From positions 393-64,392 of the forward strand of contig VXAA01003008.1 in assembly GCA_013399115.1 (NCBI GenBank): a DNA stretch of 64,000 nucleotides. Reading direction: 5' to 3'. Below, in pieces: positions 37,001 through 45,816 of this stretch (positions are counted from its first letter, which is position 1; each line of letters begins with the position of its first letter). Below the pieces are notes generated by a model that saw only the letters and a program-made list of their open reading frames with translations, did no database searches and was not told the origin of the DNA. Made by a program: the position numbers and the translations under genes. The stretch is from Anseranas semipalmata (Eukaryota; Chordata; Aves; Anseriformes; Anseranatidae).

Positions 37001-39103
37001 ATATCCAGCAATATACATTTTACTGGGTATTTCAAAACTTTTGATTAGAGGAGCTGCCAGACAGACACATTTAAAATTACCACAGAAAAATTACCTGAAA
37101 CTAATTCTTATTTTTCCAAGATTTTTTATAAAAATATTCTATCATCTTCAAATGATGTGATTTTTAAAAATAAAATCAAAACCACTGTGCTGTACTTATG
37201 TATCTTAAGCATTACAACATTTGCTGACACAAGAAATTTTTAAATAAACAATAACTCTAATAAACAGCAAGGAAACTGACAGCTGAGAAAAGGGGAAGAA
37301 ATTAACAGTAAATTACACTCTTAATGTAAAGGTGCTTGTACTATGAGCAATGTATTTGAAGCTTTTACTGGACAACACCCTGTAAAATTGCAATTTGAAT
37401 ATACATGAAACATTAACTCCGTTGACTCTGTAGGCTGTTCTTCAGCAGTTTTATTCAAAGCAATGTGAAAAAGGTACTACTGTGCCTTCTCCAATGTTAG
37501 AAGAAGATTACAGAATGAAAAAAATCAAAAGTAAATGCTTTTACAGAACACATTCTGTTTGTTAGGACATAAAAATATATTTAACTACAAGATTTACAAA
37601 GACATTGACTGTTCCCATTAAAGTCTACTGAATTATTGCTTGCCTGAGCATAAGCATCAGGTCCACTGGACTCAGATTTTCTAACCCAAATATTGCAAAG
37701 TTTTTAACAAAAGGGAAGCCACAGAAACAAGCCAAAACAAAAAGAAGGCAAAATAAACTGAAATATTTTTAAAACAGCACGTTTAAATGGAAGAGAAGCA
37801 TGGTAGTACCAGTACCTTAAACCAGCAAGCACATGCGTTAGAAACAAAAACAGATAATCACATACCCAGCTAGAAAGCCAGCCCACTGAGAAACAACCAG
37901 AAATTCAAAAGCAATGCTGAAGATGACTGAAAACCAAAATATGCACATATCACATTTGGCAAGCTGTATGAATTTGCACTTATTCCAAGGCTAACTCTTC
38001 CATCTGAAATAAATAAGCACCAAGATCCTAGGCCTGACCCGGTCCATTCTCTATCACCCTCAGTAATGTTAACTCCTCATTAACCAACTTTGTAACAAAA
38101 ATGTCTCCCTTCTGCTTGCCTCCAAGCCCTGACTGAACTTACCACCACTTTCTTACAAAACCTTTTCTATCTTTTTTGCTTGCCTGCCTTTATCCTACTC
38201 TCTCACAGATCTCTCAGTTACTGCAGCTTGCTGTCTAATGTATCCTACACCTAGCTAGACACAAAACCCAGCTGCCAAGACATCTGTCCTTTTCCTCAAC
38301 TCTGACCATGTCTACAACCCTTCTTCTGTACCAAGTTCAAATTCCTCCTCTCCAGAGCAGTGCCTAATTCCTCCTGACCTATGCTTCTAAACCAATCAGC
38401 ACCAGGCTCATCCCCATGTGGCTTTTTGCTCCACCCAGTCCTCCCCACTTACCCCCCCTTTGTCTCCTCCAAATCCCAAGACTCACTCAACAGAGGACAC
38501 TGACTTTTAATAGGTTCCTTATTTATATCCACCAAGTTTCCTCTGCCTGCTGTACTGCATGAACAGCTCCAACTACAACAATTACATCACCATGCATCTT
38601 TAGCCTCATGCTCCTTTTCCCTTGCACGTTTCAAACAAGTACATCCTTCAGGACAGGAACCAGCTTTCTGTTTGACTTTCTGTTTGACCTTAGTCTGTTA
38701 CAAAATGAAATTCTGCACATTTGTTATTATATAAAACGATTAATAACATCACACCAGGAGACTCTAAGATTATGAATAGAGTTTAATATGAAGGTTTTCC
38801 CTTTCAAGCAATGTTAGTCTTTGGCACAGCACTGGACTGTTGCTTCTTCCTTACATTTCAAGTTAAATTAAAACCAAAACTGTATCATGCATGAAATGAT
38901 GACCTATCTTCATTCTTCATAATAAAAAAAAAGTCCACCTTCAACTTGAATACAAAAAAAAAAGGTAAATATGGCCAGCCACACTCACAATTTCTACTTA
39001 CCCATTCTTCACTGGAATGCTTACATCTACTGACACTGCACTCTGCTGAGGTGGACAAATAAGAAACATCTATTGTTCCAAGGGACAAAGCAGTTTCATC
39101 CAT
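12974..39103 (-). CDS. GPAM: Mitochondrial glycerol-3-phosphate acyltransferase 1, complete gene (20 coding exons)
   Basis: The product transfers a fatty acyl group from acyl-CoA to sn-1 of glycerol-3-phosphate, giving lysophosphatidic acid. This is the committed step of triacylglycerol and phospholipid synthesis, carried out on the outer mitochondrial membrane. Joining the exons listed below gives 2490 coding bases including TAG, or 829 residues (human, from memory, 828). All introns are GT-AG and all phases agree. PlsC acyltransferase motifs: HKSHID (231-236, the HX4D catalytic motif), GGFFIRR (273-279), FLEGTRSR (314-321) and IIPVGISYD (350-358). Two membrane segments lie at about 480-495 and 572-594, so that both ends face the cytosol as in the mammalian enzyme. 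The acidic region with two serines (689, 696) matches sites phosphorylated in mammals. The N terminus MDETALSLGTIDVSYL and the C terminus SFMVL are family-typical. GPAT2 is unlikely because the whole length follows GPAM. The ATG at 39103 has G at -3 and +4, a good initiation context. In mammals transcription responds to SREBP-1c and carbohydrate signals; no such site is claimed here. Confidence 0.97.
14109..14167 (-). CDS. GPAM: GPAM coding exon 19
   Basis: Encodes residues 772 (completed) to 791, AESATYSHVKNAVKVFKEIG, between a ttgcag acceptor and a GTAAGT donor. It enters in phase 1 and leaves in phase 0. At 59 bp it is the shortest coding exon. Confidence 0.94.
14282..14471 (-). CDS. GPAM: GPAM coding exon 18
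   Basis: Encodes residues 709-771, beginning VSQSEEHQQYITFLQRLLGP and ending with RTEKNVAVY plus the first base of the next codon. Acceptor cttag, donor GTATGT. This is part of the conserved C-terminal cytosolic domain. Confidence 0.95.
15178..15318 (-). CDS. GPAM: GPAM coding exon 17, acidic phospho-site region
   Basis: Encodes residues 662-708, QDDQEDVSPSL to QRDCYLK, with donor GTAATG. The stretch RSDEEDEDSDFGEE (688-701) contains serines 689 and 696 in acidic, CK2-like context. They match phosphoserines known in mammalian GPAM. The acceptor is a tandem AAGCAG, so the first codon (Gln662) may be included or skipped. The start given uses the upstream AG, which keeps the residue aligned with mammalian His. 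Confidence 0.93.
15357..15412. repeat. AT-rich simple repeat (TATA/AAAT units)
   Basis: A run of TATATA, AAATAAAT and similar units lies about 40 bp upstream, in transcript sense, of the exon ending at 15318. It therefore sits near that exon's branch-point region. Confidence 0.75.
17847..17924 (-). CDS. GPAM: GPAM coding exon 16
   Basis: Encodes residues 636-661, PCQVIYQVCHESVERLIQYG then ILLVAE. Both boundaries are in phase 0, with acceptor ttgcag and donor GTAAGG. The exon was located by splice sites and alignment to the known family. Confidence 0.94.
18388..18408. repeat. Poly(A) tract in intron
   Basis: Twenty-one A residues on the plus strand (poly(T) on the GPAM sense strand), inside the intron between exons 17924 and 19517. 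Confidence 0.85.
19517..19659 (-). CDS. GPAM: GPAM coding exon 15
   Basis: Encodes residues 588-635. It opens with ACSLHAVQ, which completes the second membrane segment begun in the previous exon, and continues to RKAASLCYLLSNEFTISL. Acceptor ctctag, donor GTAAGT, entry phase 1, exit phase 0. Confidence 0.95.
20165..20429 (-). CDS. GPAM: GPAM coding exon 14
   Basis: The largest coding exon (265 bp), residues 500-587. It contains the very conserved KEEVLARDFDLGFSGNS, HLLGNCVNI and NEFFITPSTT stretches. It ends with FYSNGVLHVFIKEAII, the start of the second membrane segment. Acceptor tttctag, donor GTATGT in phase 1. Confidence 0.97.
21506..21576 (-). CDS. GPAM: GPAM coding exon 13, first membrane segment
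   Basis: Encodes residues 476 (completed) to 499, TANKSCAVMSTHIVACLLLY then RHRQ, the first predicted membrane span. Acceptor ctctag, donor GTAAGG, 71 bp, entry phase 1, exit phase 0. Confidence 0.95.
22477..22592 (-). CDS. GPAM: GPAM coding exon 12
   Basis: Encodes residues 437-475, RPNDTVDEGTEASL through ELIANLAEHILF. The first part is the variable linker after the acyltransferase domain and differs from mammals. The second half is conserved. Acceptor attcag, donor GTAAGT. Confidence 0.94.
22840..22862. repeat. A-rich homopolymer tract in intron
   Basis: A nearly pure A run with one interrupting G. In GPAM sense it is a poly(U) tract in the 315-bp intron 22593-22907, between the exon ending at 22908 and the exon starting at 22592. 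Confidence 0.8.
22908..22993 (-). CDS. GPAM: GPAM coding exon 11
   Basis: Encodes residues 409-436, EYVNSQSQKPVPAPL through EQALLPAILPS, plus two bases of the next codon. Acceptor taatag, donor GTAGAG, a weaker donor than most in this gene. Confidence 0.93.
24964..25077 (-). CDS. GPAM: GPAM coding exon 10
   Basis: Encodes residues 371-408, GNPKKNESLWSIARGVFRML followed by the KNYGCVRVDFAQPFSLK segment that closes the acyltransferase domain. Phase 0 on both sides, acceptor ttccag, donor GTAAGT. Confidence 0.96.
25481..25693 (-). CDS. GPAM: GPAM coding exon 9, acyltransferase motifs III and IV
   Basis: Encodes residues 300-370, HIEELLRQHQFLEIFLEG to IIEGHYNSEQL. It holds motif III FLEGTRSR (314-321; the Glu and Arg bind the glycerol-3-phosphate) and motif IV IIPVGISYD (350-358). 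Acceptor attcag, donor GTAAGA, phase 0 on both sides. Intact motif III supports an active enzyme. Confidence 0.98.
26418..26517 (-). CDS. GPAM: GPAM coding exon 8, acyltransferase motif II
   Basis: Encodes residues 266 (completed) to 299, STLIRKLGGFFIRRKLDQSP to YRALLYV. Motif II GGFFIRR lies at 273-279. Acceptor gtgtag, donor GTATGT. Mammals end this exon in HG, here YV. Confidence 0.95.
26825..26896. repeat. Two-copy 36-bp tandem duplication
   Basis: CTGTGTTGTGCTGCA occurs at 26825 and again at 26861, followed in both copies by diverged sequence that shares CTTGGC. It lies in the GPAM intron between the exons at 26517 and 27758. The surrounding 26754-27236 is richer in GC than the intron average and may be an inserted element. 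Confidence 0.6.
27758..27894 (-). CDS. GPAM: GPAM coding exon 7, catalytic HX4D motif
   Basis: Encodes residues 221-265, MNLPLIFLPVHKSHIDYLLL to AAGNNLNIPIF. HKSHID (231-236) is the catalytic His-X4-Asp motif. Mammals have HRSHID, a conservative Arg-to-Lys change. Acceptor ccatag, donor GTAAAG in phase 2. Confidence 0.96.
28865..28961 (-). CDS. GPAM: GPAM coding exon 6
   Basis: Encodes residues 188 (completed) to 220, RLTGWVLLKLFNSFFW to EMVKAATE, a strongly conserved segment ahead of the catalytic domain. Acceptor ttttcag, donor GTAAGG. Confidence 0.95.
29726..29787. repeat. Tandem ATTATTTATGAATAA repeats in a GPAM intron
   Basis: Three close copies of a core TTATGAATAA preceded by AT-rich sequence occur in about 60 bp. 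The core is partly self-complementary (TTATTCATAA). Looks like a small AT-rich minisatellite near the exon at 29872. Confidence 0.6.
29872..30021 (-). CDS. GPAM: GPAM coding exon 5
   Basis: Encodes residues 138 (completed) to 187. The first half (VQKAIVDEASEPSAPGSF) is a divergent linker, one residue longer than the human sequence I recall. The second half (INKVKKKARKILQEMV) is basic and conserved. Acceptor gttag, donor GTAATA. Confidence 0.92.
30935..30991 (-). repeat. Intronic 22-bp inverted repeat with 13-nt loop (hairpin)
   Basis: The arms 30935-30956 and 30970-30991 are inverted copies differing at two positions. In RNA from the minus strand (the GPAM sense strand) both differences become G-U wobbles, giving 22 uninterrupted pairs. 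In plus-strand RNA they would be C-A mismatches. Pairing fades outside the arms. It lies in the GPAM intron 30022-31299. The architecture resembles a palindromic mariner-type MITE or a short microRNA-like precursor. No known family was recognised. Confidence 0.8.
31300..31413 (-). CDS. GPAM: GPAM coding exon 4
   Basis: Encodes residues 100 (completed) to 137, YRGWLARRLCYVLFVQERDV through ENVLNNS plus two bases. Acceptor ttgtag, donor GTAAGA. It follows the mammalian protein closely. Confidence 0.95.
33785..33858 (-). CDS. GPAM: GPAM coding exon 3
   Basis: Encodes residues 76-99, DNFFNASIPSLGLRNVIYIN then ETHT, plus two bases. Acceptor tttacag, donor GTAATG. Conserved N-terminal cytosolic region. 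Confidence 0.94.
36852..36974 (-). CDS. GPAM: GPAM coding exon 2
   Basis: Encodes residues 35-75, GECNSRPTLFRSATLKWKET to RCCYVCTPQSR. Acceptor ccgtag, donor GTAAGA, phase 0 on both sides. The last codon is CGG (Arg), where the mammalian protein I recall has Trp. Confidence 0.93.
38040..38690. other. GPAM: Pyrimidine-skewed block in GPAM intron
   Basis: About 650 bp on the plus strand are dominated by C and T with few long purine runs. The transcript strand is therefore purine-rich. No open frame or splice signal of note. Toward its right end sits CTTCAGGACAGGAACC, reminiscent of an old interspersed repeat tail, but I cannot name a family. Confidence 0.4.
39002..39103 (-). CDS. GPAM: GPAM coding exon 1, with start codon
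   Basis: Encodes residues 1-34, MDETALSLGTIDVSYLSTSA to KHSSEEW, matching the family N terminus residue for residue at its start. Donor GTAAGT in phase 0. The ATG is the first in the exon and has G at -3 and +4. Confidence 0.96.
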
Positions 39104-39132
39104 GACACACGAGTTGAACAGAAGATCAGATG
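39104..39132 (-). other. GPAM: GPAM 5' UTR part of exon 2
   Basis: About 29 untranslated bases lie between a tttacag acceptor (AG at 39134-39133) and the start codon. The acceptor implies at least one upstream non-coding exon. Confidence 0.7.
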
Positions 39133-39145
39133 CTGTAAAATATCA

Positions 39146-39184
39146 CATATATATATATATTTATAAAATACACACACATATATC
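39146..39184. repeat. (AT)n and (CA)n simple repeats
   Basis: A (AT)n run is followed by CACACACATATAT. The tract lies 14-50 bp upstream, in transcript sense, of the acceptor of the ATG-bearing exon. Confidence 0.8.
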
Positions 39185-40499
39185 GTTTCAGAGATGGGTA
39201 TCTAACAATTAATTAGCTAACAGGTATTTTTGTACCTTTCAGTAGAAGTTAGATTCTGAAGAAGTTTCATTACAGTCAGAAATCAGCAGGATTTTAGTAT
39301 CATAAAAAAAACACCACATTCGATTTCCATGAACGCAGCACACCAATTGGCTACCTGCATGTTTTTCTTTCCCTTTTCTTCCCATTACAGGTCAATGTAG
39401 CCCCTTTATGTTTTCCCACTGTTCTGCACTGCATGGATTAAACCATTCAGCCACAAGGATACACATTTCAGCCTCTTTCAGAAGTTTACTATTCTCTTGC
39501 ACGACATGACCTCATTCTTTCATCATTTGCTTCTAAAGGAAACCTATCATCTAGATAAAATTGCCTTTATGTTCTCTCCCAATCCTACCTCGCAGTCTAT
39601 TTTATGTGTCTGGTCTAGCTGTAGTCAAACCAGTTTGCAAACTCCTCAGACGAAGGAGTGCTCCATACAAAAGCACACCCCTAATTCTGAACATGCTGCT
39701 GACAAAAGTGATGTTACGGGCTTGTTGGATTAAAAAGCACTGAAGAAGTCTAAACTTGCACAATTCGTTTAAAATGGAAGTTTTATCGTTCATATAGTAA
39801 GCAAGGTAAATAACTCTCCCTCAGCCAACCAAAAAAGAAAGTAGGCCAAACATATCAAAACAACTTAGTATTATATATCTGCAAAAGTCTACACATTGAA
39901 CGGTTTTGTTATGAAGTGCCATCAAAATAGGAATCCCAGCATTTTTATCTAAAAAAAACATAAAGTGGCCATTCTGCCTCCTGCATCTGTCCCTGCAATG
40001 AAACTTACCTTATGGCCAAGCTACAAGCCACCCAGGAGCGAGACTGTTCCCATCCTGCCTGCCAACATCCGCAAGAGCAAGGCCTAAAACTTCAGCCCAG
40101 GATTTTGCTTCTCTTACCCTCCTTCCCAAGCAGACACAAACCTCTCCTGTAATACCTCCACATACAAAGGTCCCAATACAAACTGGAGTTTGAGCAAGTA
40201 CAGCCACGCACATAAGTATCGTTACACAACCTAAGTACATAAGAATCATTTTTTTCTTTGCTGGCTCTTAAGTTTCATTTGCCTTTTTTTCCATTAGTAC
40301 GCAGGCAAATCAATACTTGAACTACCCAATAAATATAAGGAAAAAAAAGGGTTCCTGAATATCTAATCAGTGAAAATGAAAGATGTCCTCAAATTATGCT
40401 CAAGGTGACCTTGGCTGCACTTGCATACATAAATGAACTTTAAAAAAAAAAAAATACATAATTAAAGGCTTGTTTGAGCGATAGCAACTCTGTACATAC

Positions 40500-40763
40500 C
40501 TCTAACAAAATCGGCTCTTCCAAACGCCCGCTCTGCGCTGCAGAGCTTACGCTGCTACCCGGCTAAAGGACGGCATCCCCGCGTGGTTCAGCGCGGAGCC
40601 CCAGTACCCAGCACGCCCCCGAGATCTGCTATAAATAAAAACACGACGGCTGAGCACGGGTGGCGGGTGTGGAGCGGCCCCGGGCAGCGCAGCCGCCCGC
40701 TGCCAAGGGGCCGGCCCCGAGCGGCCCCGGGCCGCGGCCAGGGGCAGCCCCCGCCGGGGCCGA
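40500..40763 (-). other. GPAM: GPAM non-coding first exon (3' end defined, 5' end uncertain)
   Basis: On the minus strand, GC-rich sequence runs to a strong donor, GTTAGAG followed by GTATGTAC, with the exon's last base at 40500. This donor can join the acceptor at 39134-39133, skipping a 1367-bp intron. The transcription start is not visible and may lie in this block or in the adjoining assembly gap, so the upper limit given is just the gap edge. A 9-codon upstream ORF is present if transcription begins 5' of 40576. Confidence 0.55.
40547..40576 (-). promoter_or_regulatory. Upstream ORF in the GPAM 5' leader
   Basis: ATG at 40576-40574, nine codons (MPSFSRVAA) and TAA at 40549-40547, lying entirely before the donor at 40500. 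If included in the mRNA it could reduce initiation at the GPAM start codon. It depends on the unknown transcription start. Confidence 0.4.
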
Positions 40764-41082
40764 NNNNNNNNNNNNNNNNNNNNNNNNNNNNNNNNNNNNN
40801 NNNNNNNNNNNNNNNNNNNNNNNNNNNNNNNNNNNNNNNNNNNNNNNNNNNNNNNNNNNNNNNNNNNNNNNNNNNNNNNNNNNNNNNNNNNNNNNNNNNN
40901 NNNNNNNNNNNNNNNNNNNNNNNNNNNNNNNNNNNNNNNNNNNNNNNNNNNNNNNNNNNNNNNNNNNNNNNNNNNNNNNNNNNNNNNNNNNNNNNNNNNN
41001 NNNNNNNNNNNNNNNNNNNNNNNNNNNNNNNNNNNNNNNNNNNNNNNNNNNNNNNNNNNNNNNNNNNNNNNNNNNNNNNNNN
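40764..41082. other. Assembly gap (319 N)
   Basis: Undetermined bases inside the CpG island, typical of extreme GC content that resists sequencing. The true length may differ from 319. Confidence 0.99.
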
Positions 41083-44039
41083 AGCCGCAGCCCCCTCACC
41101 GAGCCCCGCCGGCTGCAGGCCCCCGGCCCCGCCGCTGCCCTCCCGCGCTCGCCGCAGGCCCCGCGCCTGGCAGGTGCCACCGCCAGCCTGCCTTCACCGC
41201 CCGCTCCTTCTGGCAATGGGAAGCGACCAGAGGCTACTTTTGTCTCAAATCAGGACGGCTAAACAGAAATCCCTGAAAAAAAATACGTAACATGGTGTTC
41301 ATATGGGTGTGCAGCGGCTCAGAGCTGTTGAAATTAGAACAATTGCAGAAAATTCGGGACAGGTATTGATCTGCCTACCTGGCCTTGCAGCGCTGCCAGT
41401 TTGTCTTTTACTGAATACTAAAGTAAATGTTGATTGAGATTGCTGCATATAAACAAACATGGGCTAATAGTATTTTTTGGCTTTGGCAGTCTTGGGCTAT
41501 TTAAAGATAGTGTCTCTGGGGCTTAGTTTGAGTTACATGCCTGTGGAAAGACTTGTATCTGTGTTTCTTTGAATGTCCGAGTCTGCACTGTTATTTAATA
41601 CAATGCAGCAGAGGTATAAAGTGACAAAATACAATACATCATTTCATGCTAATGCATATACCCCTTTTACAATTTTTTTTTAAGTCACCCAGGAAGGTAT
41701 TCTCCTTTTAGATGCTACTTTGAACGTATTACAAATGAGAATTACCCATGCTTTTCACACTTAAAGGAAAATGCATGAGACTTGATAGACAGAAATCCGA
41801 ACTGCTACATGCCTAAATTGCCCTATTTCCCATGACTGAGTGCCTCCGGGAGAATATTTACTATTCTTTTCAAAACAAAGAAAATACTGATACTTTCCTA
41901 AGAGTATTCTGCAGCTTATGGGCCAGAAGAGATTTTGGAAAGAATTTTAGCAAGAAAAGAAACAGCATTTGTTGTAAGATGGACTTTGGAGTTTACATCT
42001 ACTTTTCAAATCACAACAATATAAAAATGTGATCTAATGAAACACAATTCCTGTAAAAAGATTGTGTTTCTGCAATAATATACAGTGCAGTACTTGTGCA
42101 CAGTGTATAGAAAAGCACTGTTTCCTAGGGTGTTGTATTTTGTATAGAGAACGAACAATCCCTAATTGTATTTCTTACAGCACATTCACATACTGAAGTT
42201 TTCTCCCAGTTTTCTCATCATCTGGGCCAAGAATTCCAAACTTGATTAGCGGTTGTGTGTGTCAGTTCTCATGATGATTACTTCAAACAGTGCCAAACAC
42301 CCACTTCCAAGTTTTGGTCTTCAAAAGCATCATAGACAGCGTTTCTGGCCACTTTTGAATTCCAAGCCCATAACTGACCAGCTTTGTAACAAAGCATTTG
42401 ACTTCGTACCAACTTCTTCGTGAATTGATTCACTGAAGGTCAGCGAGAAAGAGAGGGCAGCTTCTGCTTTCGTTTGTGTCTGCTGAAGCTAAATGGATTT
42501 GTAACTACTTCGCTAACCCGAGTCTAGCCCGTCTATATGAAAAGAAAATACCCAAAGGTTTCATCAACAGAGTCGCAGTGCTTCTGTCAGACAAGTGCAA
42601 TCTCGGCTGCTAACCTCATCTGAGCCCCACGTGCATTCAGAGCACCCCTCTGGCTTGGCGGAGCTGTGGGGCCAGGGAAGGCAAGGGAAGGGCTGCCTCA
42701 GGTGCCGTGGGTCCGGCCGGTCAGCAGGGCCACGTCCCACACTCAGGCCTGCAGGGATTTTGTGGGAAAAGCATGCAAAGAGGAGACTGAACGTCACCGA
42801 GAAAAGTGAAATCCAGTGTTGCATCATGTATTTTTGTAACTCTCTTTGCATAGAGAGCTCATCACCACGGTAGCCGCAGTCCCAATATAATGCTGCCGCC
42901 TCATCGTGCTCCTTGCATCTAGGATGGGTCCTATGTGAATGAGACTGCGCGCAGCAGGGGGAACCCGGGGCTGTGGCTAAAGAGGCAGAGCTGATCTAAA
43001 ACATCGCACGGGAGGAAATGGTTCAACAGCTGGATTACGTGACAACTGAATAAAACAGAGATGGCAATGAATGCTTATATCTAGAGTTTAAAAAAAATGC
43101 ATGAAATGAAAAACAGTTAAAATTGTAATTAGTGCTGTCTAATCATTTTATTGCTCCATTGCATTTGTATTTTTACTTGGGAACTTACTAGTAGGTACTT
43201 TACATTATAAAAGACCATTTGTATTGCTTCACACAATTTTACCTTCTCTAGGTATAGAATTGCTTTGATTTTTTTTCCCCTTTTGCACAGTTTTTAGTGT
43301 CAAAATATGAGATCGAACAGTGCACTCAGTTTCAGCATGCTATGTTGTAACTCAGAGCAAACTCTCAGGCACAGAGCATACAAGGCTGCTCTGCATCGCA
43401 TCCCTCTTTAACAGATGAACTATAGTACATTCAGAATCTAGTATGGATCCTACGGCTCATTTTCTCCTTGCACACTTTCTTTTTCAGGTTGCAAAATGGT
43501 TATTTCTTTGATATAAGTAATACAAAAATCAGAACAAAACCTCAGGGGCTTTATCATCACTTTATACAGTTTCTAGAGTCTATGTTAGCATCATTTATGA
43601 GAAAACTGCTTTGACAATTTTCTAAACTGTTTTGAAAAGAATAGGATATAAGTACAGCGTTTTACTCAAACATAGCAATTTTGTGTAATCAAAACAAAAA
43701 AAAGTTGTTTCTGGTATGATTTTAAAGCAGTGTCCTTGTTTTTCTAACCTTAGCAAATTCTTGGCTTATTGTAAAATAAATCCAGAGATAATTTTGTCGC
43801 TCATCTGAAAAGGATACAGAATTAGGCCAATGGCAATTGCAGCTCAGCAAGATCTTTTTACGGGATACACTTGTATAAATCCTCAGGCTTAGCAGTAAAA
43901 TCTCGTTTCAGTATTCAGGGCTTGGTGCTGATGTTGTGTTGCCATGGAATCAGGCAAATGGGAAAACATTTGGAATGCTCTAAAGGAACAGACTTTCAGG
44001 GCTGCATGTGCACCAAAACACTCAAGTACTGCTGGGTCT

Positions 44040-44120
44040 TGCTTCCAGAAAACAGGGGCTCTACCTGGCTTCACTGAAGTCAATGGGAGGCTTGCCACTG
44101 ATTTCAGTAGGAGCACGCCT
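44040..44120. repeat. Possible old interspersed repeat piece (GAAGTCAATGGGAG type)
   Basis: ACTGAAGTCAATGGGAG is followed about 13 bp later by a diverged direct copy, ACTGATTTCAGTAGGAG. I associate this kind of sequence with an old dispersed repeat common in reptile and bird genomes, but cannot name the family. Confidence 0.3.
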
Positions 44121-45792
44121 GAGTTTTGCAATATATCTTTTTAAACTTCTTAAACTGAGGTGTTTACTGTGCCAGTGAGTCCAGCGAGGTAATTTGCATT
44201 TGATGGCAAACCAGCAGATCCCTGGCTCTCTGTGAATAAGCTGCAACCCAGCTCGTGCATAGCAGCCTGCAAACAAGAACGAGCTGGTAGGATTCATTTT
44301 TTGTAACTAATGATTAGTTCTTGCTATGTTCAAATTCCTCATGAAGCATCCAACAGAGTGCAACAAAGTACCTGTTTGCTACAGGAGGCTGTGGGGAGGA
44401 GGGGGGAGCAGGGAAAGGGGGGGACTTCTTTTACATCGTGGCTACCCATGTCCTGCGCTCCAGCTCGCTTTCACCAGTTCCCATGATGTCACTTTTGGTA
44501 ACGGAGACATGTTCACAAAAGGGTACACAGCACCCTCTCTAAAAAGAAACTTTCAGCCCACAGAGCGCTACAAAAGTTAGGAAACCAAAAACTGCGTGAG
44601 GAGGGAATAAAGATACAGACAAAGATTCTTTGTTTGCAGTGACCGAACTTGACCTCACATGACTACGAACAATAATGAATATGCAATTTGGCAGTCGCAG
44701 GACTCAATGTCAGCAGTATTTTCTTTGGTATACAATATACTAACAGTATTTGAGAATGGCAAATGGCCATGAAATGGACTGATAAGATTGCACATAGAAA
44801 TAGTTTGGCTATACTTTGTATCTCCTTTCAGGACAAATGATTTCTTCTCATCTATTTCATCTCCCTTATCTTGAGAACAAGCGCAAAATTCATTAAGAGT
44901 GCAGTGACTCTCTCCCATGTAATACAGCACATTGTGCGTCTGTAATTTCTTATTCAAATATCATATTTGCTACTTGAAAAGATAAGGGCATTTCAGCCCA
45001 AGTTGCTCTTTGCTTTTCCCTTGAATTTGTAATTCACATCACTACAAAAATGGTTTTTGTTCTAATGGAAATCATTATTGGATTAAAACCAGTATAACTA
45101 ACTTTTAAACTAACAGACAACATAGCACCATTCATCTATCAAGCAATTACACACGTACTTGTATTACATACAAATCAGAAAATCTTAAGTATCCAAATGA
45201 ATTTGCCAGCATTTTTAATTTAGGGACACTTACTGACAGAATTTGGAGCAAGATTCTCCCATGCTCCAACCTTAAGCAATTTTCTAGCATAACGATTCAA
45301 GCTTCCCCATACCCGTGGTGAATAAGGGGTGCATTTTGTAAGAGTAGGTATTTCAGTTCTCTGCTTTTGTTTGTGAAGGATATTTGCAAAGCTGATTTTA
45401 TCTAAGAGTTGATTTTATCTGAAAAAATAACAAAGATGAAACACTAATTTATTATATATTGGCCTTAAATACTGTGGGATACATCAGAAATATTATTCAT
45501 TTGTAAATCATTAAAATCATTATGTGTGTAGAACTCTGGTTATGTAAAGGACAAGCACAGGTTTGCGTTTGCAGATATTTCAAATTCCACTAATGGCTTC
45601 ATTTTATGTCAAGCCCAAAGGACTTTTACTTGTTGCCAAGTCCCCACAGAAGACAATGAGAAGGCCAGTTTCCTCTCATTTGCTTCCCTCTCCAAGAATG
45701 CAGAGATGCTTTCTAACCCTCCAAAGAAACAACCAAGAAATGGAAATAAAGAAATCTGAGAGTTGAAGGCAGTATGGACCGTTTTGGGGAAA

Positions 45793-45816
45793 AAGAAAAA
45801 AAATATATATATATAG
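45793..45816. repeat. A-rich/(AT)n simple repeat
   Basis: An A-rich run passing directly into (TA)n. Confidence 0.75.

Larger units (their letters stand above)
40510..41275. promoter_or_regulatory. GPAM: CpG-island promoter region of GPAM, interrupted by a gap
   Basis: Both sides of the gap are very GC-rich with dense CpG, in strong contrast to AT-rich DNA beyond 41290 and before 40500. Position at the 5' end of GPAM and the presence of the first-exon donor identify it as the promoter. No TATA box is evident. Long apparent open frames across the gap are artefacts of undetermined bases. Confidence 0.7.

Noticed and set aside
40583..41290. Long open frames on both strands crossing the assembly gap
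   Set aside because: They are open only because the undetermined bases contain no stops, and the visible parts are GC-rich promoter DNA with no domain.
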